Shown: positions 1-7,444 of the stretch, piece after piece
How positions within the stretch are numbered: position 1 is the first letter of the stretch
Layout: every line of letters starts with the position of its first letter
Assembly (NCBI GenBank): GCA_009731375.1
Contig: BJOX01000172.1
Location: forward strand, 424,888 to 468,194
Reading direction: 5' to 3'
Source of the DNA: Paulinella micropora
Lineage: Eukaryota; Cercozoa; Imbricatea; Euglyphida
Length of the DNA stretch: 43,307 nt
Notes under the pieces: generated by a model
What the model was told of the DNA's origin: nothing
Database searches by the model: none
Seen by the model: the letters and a program-made list of their open reading frames with translations, nothing else
Made by a program: the position numbers and the translations under genes

Positions 1-2
1 CC

Positions 3-27
3 GGGGGGGGGGGGGGGGGGGGGGGGG
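3..27. repeat. Homopolymer G run at the scaffold end
   Basis: Twenty-five consecutive G follow two C at the extreme left end. A run like this at a contig end next to AT-rich DNA is typical of a sequencing or assembly artefact and should not be read as biology. The next 250 bases hold no convincing gene. Confidence 0.7.
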
Positions 28-279
28 TTAGAATATTATTAATTAATATACTAAATTAATTTATTATTTTAAATTTTATTAATAATATCAATTTGATAAT
101 GACTACGTCATTAAATTATCATTCAACAGCCTTCGTTTTAAATTTGTTAAAGAGCTCCTTCCTGACTGTGTCGAAATCAATAGGCTTATCTTTTCAGCGG
201 CGTCTCTTTTGCAAGTCCACCAAACTACCTGCAAGTCAAGTTTTTGCTCGTGAGATAATCCATCTATGGCAAGCAGTTG

Positions 280-984
280 CTAAAGAACCGTAGACTCAAA
301 CTGAATATTTTGACATTCTGTCGTTGCGCGCATTAGCACTAGGTTGATAGCTTTAGCTATGATAGAGTGCTCTAAGCTGGATGAGGGATCGGTCTTCGAT
401 TTTTTGCAACCGGCGGCAGGCTCCTCGTCACATCCAGATCGTCTCGCCGAGCTGTTAATAGCAGCCAGAGCCACATCCCATATTTTCATCGCTATTTGGT
501 GATAGTTTTCCTCCTTACGCTGCAGCGCCTCTGACAATATCTTGCTTTCTGCGTTTGCATTTCCAGCAGATCCAGGAGGTCCAGGCTTCCCTGGTGGACC
601 GGGTTTCCCTGGTGGACCGGGTTTCCCTGATGGACCGGGTTTCCCTTGTAAACCGGGTTTCCCTGGTGGACCCGGTTTACCTAGTGGGCCGGGTTTCCCT
701 TGTGGACCCGGTTTACCTGGTGCACCCGCCGGCGATTTACGTGTTGGCCTCTGCCTTGCTTCCCGCTTGTTTGGCGCACCCTGACTAGGTGATAGGTTTA
801 TGTCTGTATGAGAATCATCAACCTTTTTGTTCGATGTGCTGCGCGCGCGCTTCTTGCGTCCTGCATCACGACTCCACGCACTGGCATCATAATCGCCTGC
901 TTGCATCCACTTGTCAGTCAAGGACTTCACGTATTCGGGCAATCGCAGCGCAGCCACGTCTTTGCGATCTAGTTTGAACGACAT
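280..984 (-). CDS. Collagen-like G-X-Y repeat protein
   Basis: A 234-residue ORF. The first 90 residues are charged and lysine/arginine rich. Residues about 85 to 140 are an uninterrupted G-X-Y tract built mostly from a GKPGPP hexapeptide with small substitutions, the hallmark of a collagen triple helix. The C-terminal 90 residues look helical and contain several cysteines. There is no signal peptide at the chosen ATG, so secretion is not supported from this start. The hexapeptide repeat is visible in the DNA as an 18-base period, so copy number probably varies. Composition is GC-richer than the element DNA to the right, which suggests a host gene or a different mobile element. It begins 5 bases after the stop of the next minus-strand ORF (989-1450), so the two may be exons or an operon-like pair; I cannot tell which. 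Function beyond collagen-like is unknown. Confidence 0.6.
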   Translation of the reverse strand: MSFKLDRKDVAALRLPEYVKSLTDKWMQAGDYDASAWSRDAGRKKRARSTSNKKVDDSHTDINLSPSQGAPNKREARQRPTRKSPAGAPGKPGPQGKPGPLGKPGPPGKPGLQGKPGPSGKPGPPGKPGPPGKPGPPGSAGNANAESKILSEALQRKEENYHQIAMKIWDVALAAINSSARRSGCDEEPAAGCKKSKTDPSSSLEHSIIAKAINLVLMRATTECQNIQFESTVL

Positions 985-988
985 AAGA

Positions 989-1450
989 TCAGGAATCCCC
1001 CAAAACTGATAGCGTCGGATACTCGTCAGTTGGTGAAATGTGTTGGATACGCAAGCTTGCTATCTTCCAGCCCGAGGATTTATGTTTTTTTGATTTTTTT
1101 CTGAACTGCACATCGACTTCCTGAGTGAGGAAGAAATCATACTTCCACTGTTGGGATTTGCAACGCTCTACTGGGACATCGTTCTTGGGCTTATTGATTC
1201 TATAACAACTCTCTGCGTAATAGATACCGTCATCGCTCTCCTGGCTTAGACCGCTCACTATCCAAAACTGCGGCGTTCCATTTTTTCCAATTGAACGAGC
1301 AACAGCGCGATCCAAAAGCAGTTCTTCTCTTCCCTCCTCCTCCTCATCCCTACCCTTCTTCTGCTCGTCCTTCCCGTCCCCACCTCCTCCTTCTGTCCCC
1401 TCCCCACCTCCTCCCCCTTCCTCACCTCCTCCTCCTCCTCCTCCTCCCAC
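989..1450 (-). CDS. Unknown protein with glycine/glutamate-rich N-terminus
   Basis: The ORF begins with a (GAG)n-encoded low-complexity stretch of glycine and glutamate and becomes ordinary protein sequence from about residue 45, with motifs such as [11 protein letters not shown] and [14 protein letters not shown] near its end. The complex part looks like a real domain, but I do not recognise it. The true upstream limit is uncertain because the GAG microsatellite is open in several frames and can slip. The minus-strand ORF at 1460-1783 ends in the same acidic repeat and may be an upstream exon or the same gene in a shifted frame. Confidence 0.4.
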   Translation of the reverse strand: MGGGGGGGGEEGGGGGEGTEGGGGDGKDEQKKGRDEEEEGREELLLDRAVARSIGKNGTPQFWIVSGLSQESDDGIYYAESCYRINKPKNDVPVERCKSQQWKYDFFLTQEVDVQFRKKSKKHKSSGWKIASLRIQHISPTDEYPTLSVLGDS

Positions 1451-1565
1451 TTGGAAATCTCACTCATCCTCCTCCTCCCCCCTCCCCACCTTCTCCTCCT
1501 CCCCCCTCCCCACTTCCTCCTCGCCCTTCCCCCTCCCCACCTCCTCCTCCTCCTCCTCGTCCTCC
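1325..1565. repeat. CCT/GAG microsatellite
   Basis: Imperfect trinucleotide repeats of CTC/CCT on the plus strand (GAG/AGG on the minus strand) dominate about 240 bases. They explain the several overlapping acidic or proline-rich ORFs called here on both strands. Confidence 0.85.
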
Positions 1566-1783
1566 TCGTCGTCGCTGGTCTCGGTGCTGCTCACACTGTT
1601 GCTCCTGCGCCCACTCTTGCTCCCGCTCTCACTTTTGGTCGGCGGTCTGCTCGGGCTTGCAAGGGGATCGTCTGTGCCAGGCTCCGGCCCAACAACTTCA
1701 GGAGTGTCCTCCTCGTAGGAATTGTGAATGTCGATAATAAATTCTTCATCCAGATCAGCCAAAACATACATACATACATACAC
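1460..1783 (-). CDS. Acidic low-complexity ORF, probably part of the same gene as 989-1450
   Basis: Residues from about 8 onward read as plausible protein (DLDEEFIIDIHNSYEED, then a Ser/Thr-rich stretch), followed by glutamate-rich repeats with a VGRGEEE period. The first residues come from a TGTA microsatellite and are unlikely to be coding; they may be intronic. The reading frame closes inside the GAG microsatellite just before the neighbouring ORF opens, consistent with repeat-length change breaking one gene in two. No function can be assigned. Confidence 0.3.
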   Translation of the reverse strand: MYVCMYVLADLDEEFIIDIHNSYEEDTPEVVGPEPGTDDPLASPSRPPTKSESGSKSGRRSNSVSSTETSDDEEDEEEEEEVGRGKGEEEVGRGEEEKVGRGEEEDE

Positions 1784-1872
1784 ACATCACATTACATCAC
1801 ATTACATCAGTGACACATCACATTACATAACATTACATTTTATGACTACATATATATATACATATATATATA
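1757..1872. repeat. Simple repeats: CATA, a CACATTACAT decamer and TA
   Basis: A short CATA run is followed by several copies of a CACATTACAT-like decamer (about 1789-1835), then a TA dinucleotide tract reaching the foldback repeat at 1873. The same foldback sequence at 26734-27133 is also flanked by a TA tract. Confidence 0.75.
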
Positions 1873-2096
1873 TGATCATTTATCAATAATAGACAGGTCT
1901 ATCTCGTATATCATAAAATAAGCCTTAGAAACACATAAAACATACACAGGAAGACAGAAAACACACCTATGTTTTACAAAAACACACCTTTGTTTTTACA
2001 AAAAAACGACAAACTAAGCACACTAAGAGAGATTTTGGTCAAAATGACGACAAAAACCATATTTTATGATAATAAAATATATATAAATTTCATTTA
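1873..2096. repeat. Half of a foldback (inverted) repeat, cut by an assembly gap
   Basis: This 224-base stretch matches one arm plus the centre of the palindromic repeat at 26734-27133, with scattered substitutions. It includes the outer motif TAATAGACAGGTCTATCTCG and the inner stretch about a CATATTTTAT core. The sequence runs into Ns exactly where the second arm would begin, as expected if assembly failed at a long hairpin. It may be the terminal repeat of element 1 or an independent foldback MITE inserted in a TA tract. Confidence 0.7.
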
Positions 2097-2106
2097 NNNN
2101 NNNNNN
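2097..2106. other. Assembly gap (10 N)
   Basis: Ten Ns, a conventional placeholder for a join of unknown length. It separates the foldback arm from a displaced piece of the F-box upstream region. Confidence 0.95.
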
Positions 2107-2363
2107 GGAGAAAGAAAATATATAATATCCATGTGAAACAAAGAGGAATGAGAAAAAAAAATAGTCCTATAACCCCCAGCGGATTGAAGAAATAAGAATA
2201 AAAAGACATACAAAGCACACACCGCAAAAGAATACAAAGCAACAAAACATAAAAAAGAAGCCAAAAAAGGGCGGGCAAAAAATGGACCTAAAGGCCCAAA
2301 TCCTGCCCAAATTTCAGAAAGTAAAATTTATTGAAAAAAGAAATTTATTGAAAAAAACTTCCT
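2107..2363. repeat. Displaced duplicate of the F-box/helicase intergenic region
   Basis: These 257 bases match 7035-7291 in the same orientation (offset 4928). They cover the sequence upstream of the F-box-like gene and one of the two iteron-like units. The segment is bounded by 10-N gaps on both sides, so its placement beside the GIY-YIG gene may be a scaffolding error. Confidence 0.75.
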
Positions 2364-2373
2364 NNNNNNNNNN

Positions 2374-2755
2374 TCAAAACGGGAAAATTTATGCCGTGAG
2401 AAGTCCAAACACCGACAAAATATATATTGGAAGCACAACACAGCCTTTATCTGTGCGAATGGGAGGACATAGGGCTAATTACAAGAAACACAAGGACGAC
2501 GAGACGAAAATGAAATCAATTATAAAAATATTTGAAGCGGGAGCCCCTTACATTGAACTAATTGAAAAATGCCCCTGTAATAGCAGAGAGGCATTATTAA
2601 AACGAGAAGGCGAATTAATACGGCAGAACAGAAAAATAATAGTTAATTTACAAGTAGCGGGGAGCCATTTTGAAATAAAACGAGAGGTGGAGAGAATGAA
2701 CAAAGAGAAAAGCGATTTTTTACAATATAGGAAAAAGCAATCATTTATGTTTTAG
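2374..2755 (+). CDS. GIY-YIG endonuclease, 5' end lost in gap
   Basis: The translated part starts right after a 10-N gap and reads KIYAVRSP, then IYIGST, the two halves of the GIY-YIG core spaced as in the family. Downstream are the conserved arginine/histidine region (SVRMGGHRANYKK), a catalytic-type glutamate in LLKREGELIR and the asparagine in IVNLQVAG. About 125 residues remain, close to a complete single GIY-YIG domain, so only a short N-terminus is missing. Enzymes of this family nick or cut DNA using one metal ion and often act as homing or repair nucleases in viruses. It lies 61 bases upstream of the tyrosine recombinase of copy A and is absent from the equivalent place in copies C and D, so it is copy-specific cargo or a scaffolding effect. 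Confidence 0.8.
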
Positions 2756-2816
2756 AAAAAAATAAACCTGTCTAACATATAACATACTTCATTTTTTGAA
2801 AAAACAGCAAAGCAGA

Positions 2817-4174
2817 ATGTGGAACGAGACAGACAGAAAATTTATCAAACAACTGAACATAGCAGACACAGAAGAAAAAATATATGATGTCGTATCAAAC
2901 TTTTTCACTAGTGATGCGAAGCCGTCAAAGGCTTTTCATAATGCTATTTTGTTATTATTTAGTAAAACAACAACAGAAGACGAAATGCTAAAAGCAATGC
3001 AAATTATTTATACAAAATACGCTATTATTTACCCGAATACGCCTTCAAGAAGACAGAGATTAAGCGAAGTAAGAACAAAAGCAATAAAACCAAATCAATT
3101 TAGCAAGAAGGTTTATGAAATGAGTAAATTGGACAAGTATTTTAATATCAATGAAGACGAACGAATAAAAATTGTTGAGGGGTATAAAAAAGATGTCAAA
3201 CAGAAAAACGAACAAAAAATTCAGATTGATGTGCGAGAGGTAATGGCAAAAATGAATGAAATGATTTTAAGTAATGACCCTTATTTAAAGTTGCTTGCTT
3301 TAATGTTAGCAATAGGGGCACGACCTGTTGAGATTTTCAATAAAAATACTTATGAATTAATACCTGATAAGCCTTCATGGCTGAGAGTGGATAATTTAGC
3401 AAAAAATAAAACTGTTTTATTTACTCCTTCTTTTGTTATTAAACAAGTAAATTCAATAAGAAATCACTTCAAGAAAAAGAAAGCAGTTATTATCAACAAA
3501 GAGGGACAATTAGACAAACAGAAAAACAATGAACTAAACAAACGAATAATAAAATTTTTCCCGTGGCTGGCAGATTACACACAGAGAAGCAGTATGTTAA
3601 GAAAATTATATGCGAGTTTGTCATATACAAATTTTGCTAACCCGAAAACAACAAATTTTAATACTTGGGTCTCCAATGTGTTAGGACACGGCGATATGCT
3701 TACGAGTTTTTCTTATTCATGGGTAAATGTTGCGGACCCCGTGAGATGATGGAAGAAGGAATAAAAACCGAACTAGAGGAATTACGAAGGAAAATAGACG
3801 TATGTCTGAATGTCAAAGGGGCAGAAAGTGAAAACGAAAACGAGGGCGACGACGGCAAATATAAGCATTTGGGGAAAAAAGCAAGCAGTGAGGATAAGTT
3901 TGAGTTATTAAATAAAGTTTGGAATGATAACCCGAAGATAACAAATACGACACTCAGAAAAATAAGCGAAATGGGGGCTGTTATTGTAAATCAATTTGTA
4001 ATGAGTAAAAAGGAAACCACGACGGAGGAAACAAAGCAAACCACTGAAGCAAAGCAAACCGAGGAAACCACGACGGAGAAAAAGAAAGCGGGTTATAAAT
4101 TAGTTGATAATAACGGGGTCAGTCAACCAATAAGACGGATTAGCCGATTGATAAAAAAGAAAGACATTGAATAA
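2817..4174 (+). pseudogene. Tyrosine recombinase of copy A, frameshifted near the C-terminus
   Basis: I place the start at the ATG of MWNETDRKF, which is shared with copy C; the sequence upstream diverges between copies. Box I is visible as LAIGARPVEIF (catalytic arginine), and box II as VLGHGDMLTSFSY, giving the histidine and, nine residues later, the nucleophilic tyrosine. The usual HxxR arginine is probably in SSMLRKLY. A C-terminal extension rich in Lys/Glu/Thr follows. In copies C and D a run of five C encodes the residues after VNVADP; here there are four C, so the frame closes at 3749 and the rest of the protein (to 4174) is in another frame. The catalytic domain ends just before the shift, so the truncated protein could still hold all catalytic residues. 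Sequence differs from copies C and D by more than the rest of the element does. Confidence 0.8.
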
Positions 4175-4284
4175 ATCTCTTTGAATAATGGGTTTTTGGT
4201 TTTTCTTCTTTTTTATTCCTGTTTTTCTGTTCTATTTTTTCGTTTCTGAGTAAAAAATTTTAAGAAATTCAATTAAATTTTTTG

Positions 4285-4334
4285 GTGTGTTGAAAAACAC
4301 ACATATAAACATTTCAGTGTGTTGAAAAACACAC
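4285..4334. terminator. Doublet hairpin between convergent gene ends (copy A)
   Basis: Two 18-base units, 4285-4302 and 4317-4334, each read GTGTGT-TGAAAA-ACACAC, a perfect 6-bp stem with a 6-base loop. They sit between the stop of the recombinase (plus strand) and the stop of the coiled-coil ORF (minus strand). The arrangement recurs at the same place in copies C and D. Hairpins at mRNA 3' ends are known in mimivirus-like transcription; that role here is inference. Confidence 0.55.
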
Positions 4335-4335
4335 A

Positions 4336-4686
4336 TTACACGGAGGACGAAGACGCGGAAATCTCCATAGGCGCGGGAAGGGCTGGCGGGCTAATTTTGG
4401 AAATGACGCGGTTGAGGGCATCTTCAAAATCTACGCCTGTATTAATTAAATGAATAATTCTTTCATAATGAGGCCTTTTGAAGTGAGGAATTCTTCTGTG
4501 GCCCTTTTGTTCAGTCCATTTCTGAAGGTGCTTCAATTGGTTAAAATTATGTTTTTGACGGAGTTTTAAGGCCTTAGAAATATCAATATCTTCATTAATT
4601 TCATTTGCTTCCTGAAGGGCTTTTTGAAGGGCCTTTAATTCTTGCTGTTTCTTGGTTCGCTGTTTCTTGGTTCGCTGTTTCTCCAA
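4336..4686 (-). CDS. Coiled-coil basic protein (copy A)
   Basis: A 116-residue ORF whose first 45 residues are a heptad-like Lys/Gln/Glu-rich helix containing a duplicated QRTKK segment. A basic middle (KGHRRIPHFKRPHYERII) and a Pro/Ala/Ser tail follow. No enzyme motif is visible. The same ORF occurs in copies C and D in the same place, between the recombinase and the small basic ORF, with a few substitutions (for example KLRQKH here and KLSQEH in the others). Its conservation and position suggest a DNA-binding or structural accessory factor, but this is a guess. The ORF is in the same frame as the basic ORF at 4750-4971, separated by a TAG present in all copies. Confidence 0.6.
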   Translation of the reverse strand: MEKQRTKKQRTKKQQELKALQKALQEANEINEDIDISKALKLRQKHNFNQLKHLQKWTEQKGHRRIPHFKRPHYERIIHLINTGVDFEDALNRVISKISPPALPAPMEISASSSSV

Positions 4687-4749
4687 AGAGGCAATTTTAT
4701 AATTGAAAGCCTTGATATCTCCTTCGGCTCTTTCAATTCCTGCTTTTAT

Positions 4750-4971
4750 CTAGTCTGTGTCCGTCATTCGCTTCCGTCTCTTAATTCGGCGTTGGACATC
4801 TTCGTCCGTCTCTGGCGCACATCGCGGAACGAGGCTTCGGCTGTCGCTCATCTGGTCTGGACGACTTTTTGCTTTTTGCTTGGGACGGAAGGGCGACGGA
4901 AGCACCTTTGACAAAAATTGGTGGCGCGGGTCTCTGTTTTTTAACTGGTGGCATCGCTTCAGTGCTATCAT
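4750..4971 (-). CDS. Small basic ORF(s) upstream of the coiled-coil gene (copy A)
   Basis: Two overlapping frames are open. One (4750-4971, 73 residues) ends with TAG and is in frame with the coiled-coil ORF. The other begins at the ATG at 4954 and ends at 4781 (57 residues, beginning MPPVKKQRPAPPIFVKG); its composition looks more like a natural Lys/Pro-rich N-terminus. Both are strongly basic. All three copies keep both frames unchanged. A single gene with a frameshift or a stop codon shared by all copies is possible. No family recognised. Confidence 0.4.
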   Translation of the reverse strand: MIALKRCHQLKNRDPRHQFLSKVLPSPFRPKQKAKSRPDQMSDSRSLVPRCAPETDEDVQRRIKRRKRMTDTD

Positions 4972-5004
4972 AATTATTTTATGGGGTCTGGACTAACAAA
5001 TTTA

Positions 5005-5391
5005 TTATAATTTATTTGTGGCCGTGGTGGCACTCGTAATTATCTCGTCAATAGCGGGTTTTATGTTGGACATGTAGGAATATAAGACATTCTCATATTC
5101 GTCAAGCATTGCTTTAGATTTTTCTGTTTTCGGCAATGATAGAAGATTGCCTTTTATTTTTATTAGTTGTGTGTATGTGTCGGGTGTTGTTGCGTTCAAA
5201 TAATTTTTGATTTGAGAAATATTCTGAAATGTTTCTTCTGAGGTTGTTTGTGCTGTTATAAGGTCATTTAAGCATTCGTTCAAAGCCTTCAAAAATTTTA
5301 ATGTGTCGTGTGTGGTGTGTGTGCGGGCGGTGTGTGTTACTAAATCAATTTTAGATTTAAGGACGGCATCACATACGCGACATTTTGACAT
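5005..5391 (-). CDS. Single C2H2 zinc finger protein (copy A)
   Basis: 128 residues. An N-terminal C2H2 finger is clear: CRVC, about twelve residues, then HTARTH. The remainder is predicted mostly helical with no further motif. Copy D has an almost identical intact version; copy C has a premature stop at codon 66. The gene lies between the F-box-like cluster and the small basic ORF in all copies, transcribed in the same direction as the helicase. A DNA-binding regulator is a reasonable guess, nothing more. Confidence 0.65.
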   Translation of the reverse strand: MSKCRVCDAVLKSKIDLVTHTARTHTTHDTLKFLKALNECLNDLITAQTTSEETFQNISQIKNYLNATTPDTYTQLIKIKGNLLSLPKTEKSKAMLDEYENVLYSYMSNIKPAIDEIITSATTATNKL

Positions 5392-5428
5392 CTCTTATAA
5401 TTATGTATTATATTCTTTCAAGCGATTA

Positions 5429-5657
5429 TCATGTTCGATTGTCAAATGTATGTTCAATTTGTAAGACCATTTGTTTTAATTTATTCATACTTTTTTCATA
5501 CAATAATTAATCAATTATTGGTTTATGATAGCGAGTTAAATATTTATAAAGTGCGTCAATTGTTTGAAGGTATTAAACCCTTATGTTCGTGAAGTCGTCG
5601 CGTATTGACAATATTCATCAAATATACCAATTGGTCCAGATTGTGAATAAAAGACAT
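5429..5657 (-). pseudogene. Remnant of a small helical ORF (copy A)
   Basis: Copy C has an intact 76-residue ORF here (23710-23940). In copy A, as in copy D, two bases are missing where copy C reads CCTTGTCAAAC, and the frame closes soon after. The C-terminal half remains recognisable at the DNA level. Shared loss in A and D shows they descend from the same damaged version. Confidence 0.65.
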
Positions 5658-5664
5658 TGTATAA

Positions 5665-5892
5665 TTAAGTGTCTTCAATAACAAAAACACTTAAACATTT
5701 CTTAGAGCAAAATATCGCGGTTTCATACATTAGCCCTGTAGCACATATATGATAAATCGGTTCGTCAACAAAAGCAAACGATATCCCGCAACAATCGCAC
5801 AAATCGCAGTTATGATACACGATATCCCCGTATATAAAACTCTCTATGTGATCCCGTAGTTCGGTCGGCAGTTTGGCGACAATGTCAGTCAT
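5665..5892 (-). CDS. F-box-like / FCS zinc protein, full-length member of the array (copy A)
   Basis: 75 residues. Residues 5-20 (VAKLPTELRDHIESFI) fit the start of an F-box, a motif that recruits substrates to SCF ubiquitin ligases and is common in giant viruses and their parasites. Cysteine pairs follow (CDLCDCC), and the C-terminus carries FCSKKCL, resembling an FCS-type zinc knuckle. The protein is short for a working F-box adaptor, so it may only bind zinc. It is the downstream, complete member of a tandem array of five starts; the four others are truncated. Confidence 0.6.
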   Translation of the reverse strand: MTDIVAKLPTELRDHIESFIYGDIVYHNCDLCDCCGISFAFVDEPIYHICATGLMYETAIFCSKKCLSVFVIEDT

Positions 5893-6952
5893 TTATCACG
5901 GCAGTCGGGACGCGAGGTATATGTTATTATCCTTTGGTTATTTGTATTCTTTTTTCTTTTTTTGAAAGAGAGAGAAAGAAAATATATAATATCCATGTGA
6001 AACAAAGAGGAATGAGAAAAAATCGGTTCGTCAACAAAAGCAAACGATATCCCGCAACAATCGCACAAATCGCAGTTATGATACACGATATCTCCGTATA
6101 TAAAACTCTCTATGTGATCCCGTAGTTCGGTCGGCAGTTTGGCGACAATGTCAGTCATTTATCACGGCAGTCGGGACGCGAGGTATATGTTATTATCCTT
6201 TGGTTATTTGTATTCTTTTTTCTTTTTTTGAAAGAGAGAGAAAGAAAATATATAATATCCATGTGAAACAAAGAGGAATGAGAAAAAATCGGTTCGTCAA
6301 CAAAAGCAAACGATATCCCGCAACAATCGCACAAATCGCAGTTATGATACACGATATCTCCGTATATAAAACTCTCTATGTGATCCCGTAGTTCGGTCGG
6401 CAGTTTGGCGACAATGTCAGTCATTTATCACGGCAGTCGGGACGCGAGGTATATGTTATTATCCTTTGGTTATTTGTATTCTTTTTTCTTTTTTTGAAAG
6501 AGAGAGAAAGAAAATATATAATATCCATGTGAAACAAAGAGGAATGAGAAAAAATCGGTTCGTCAACAAAAGCAAACGATATCCCGCAACAATCGCACAA
6601 ATCGCAGTTATGATACACGATATCCCCGTATATAAAACTCTCTATGTGATCCCGTAGTTCGGTCGGCAGTTTGGCGACAATGTCAGTCATTTATCACGGC
6701 AGTCGGGACGCGAGGTATATGTTATTATCCTTTGGTTATTTGTATTCTTTTTTCTTTTTTTGAAAGAGGGAGAAAGAAAATATATAATATCCATGTGAAA
6801 CAAAGAGGAATGAGAAAAAATCGGTTCGTCAACAAAAGCAAACGATATCCCGCAACAATCGCACAAATCGCAGTTATGATACACGATATCCCCGTATATA
6901 AAACTCTCTATGTGATCCCGTAGTTCGGTCGGCAGTTTGGCGACAATGTCAG
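5889..6952. repeat. Tandem array, four units of 266 bp (copy A)
   Basis: Starts of the F-box-like reading frame recur at 5892, 6158, 6424, 6690 and 6956 on the minus strand, exactly 266 bases apart. Each unit holds the upstream region plus the first 46 codons of the gene, then jumps back to upstream sequence after the codons for VDEPI. Each truncated frame (89 codons) ends in a TGA overlapping the ATG of the next unit (ATGA). The units differ at only a few positions. Copy D has the same four units; copy C has none. Confidence 0.9.
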
Positions 6953-7198
6953 TCATTTATCACGGCAGTCGGGACGCGAGGTATATGTTATTATCCTTTG
7001 GTTATTTGTATTCTTTTTTCTTTTTTTGAAAGAGGGAGAAAGAAAATATATAATATCCATGTGAAACAAAGAGGAATGAGAAAAAAAAATAGTCCTATAA
7101 CCCCCAGCGGATTGAAGAAATAAGAATAAAAAGACATACAAAGCACACACCGCAAAAGAATACAAAGCAACAAAACATAAAAAAGAAGCCAAAAAAGG

Positions 7199-7335
7199 GC
7201 GGGCAAAAAATGGACCTAAAGGCCCAAATCCTGCCCAAATTTCAGAAAGTAAAATTTATTGAAAAAAGAAATTTATTGAAAAAAACTTCCTGAAAATCGG
7301 GCAAAAATCGGGCCTATAGTCCCAAATCCTGCCCA
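7199..7335. repeat. Paired iteron-like repeats between helicase and F-box genes (copy A)
   Basis: Two direct repeats of about 38 bases, 7199-7236 and 7298-7335, share the core CCAAATCCTGCCCA and a CGGGCAAAAA start. They are separated by about 60 bases that contain two copies of an AAATTTATTGAAAAAA motif. The whole module is kept in copies C and D. Such paired repeats beside a replication gene could be an origin or a promoter; neither is proven. Confidence 0.6.
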
Positions 7336-7444
7336 CCACTTTTAAGCCTTATTAACATAAAATGAGCCTTCATATTAATCATAAAAAATACACATCTATG
7401 AAAAATTACATATCCTTAATTCGCGGGGGGTGTATCGGCCTATT

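Noticed and set aside
542-788. Plus-strand ORFs rich in Pro/Gly or Val opposite the collagen-like gene
   Set aside because: They are antisense readings of the G-X-Y repeat; the minus-strand frame is longer and has non-repeat flanks.
1291-1813. Plus-strand proline- and leucine-rich ORFs
   Set aside because: Produced by the CCT/GAG microsatellite, which is open in several frames.
2090-2278. Hydrophobic ORF with four X residues, and its relatives near 6991-7206, 23193-23440 and 37030-37283
   Set aside because: They look like membrane proteins, but they lie in the T-rich upstream region of the F-box gene, differ in frame between copies and, at the first site, cross an N gap.
5934-6923. 63-codon ORFs on the strand opposite the tandem array
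   Set aside because: They overlap the F-box start antisense and exist only because the unit is repeated.
5889-6952. CRISPR array
   Set aside because: The repeats are 266 bases without short spacers, and the DNA is eukaryotic or viral; this is a tandem gene-fragment array.
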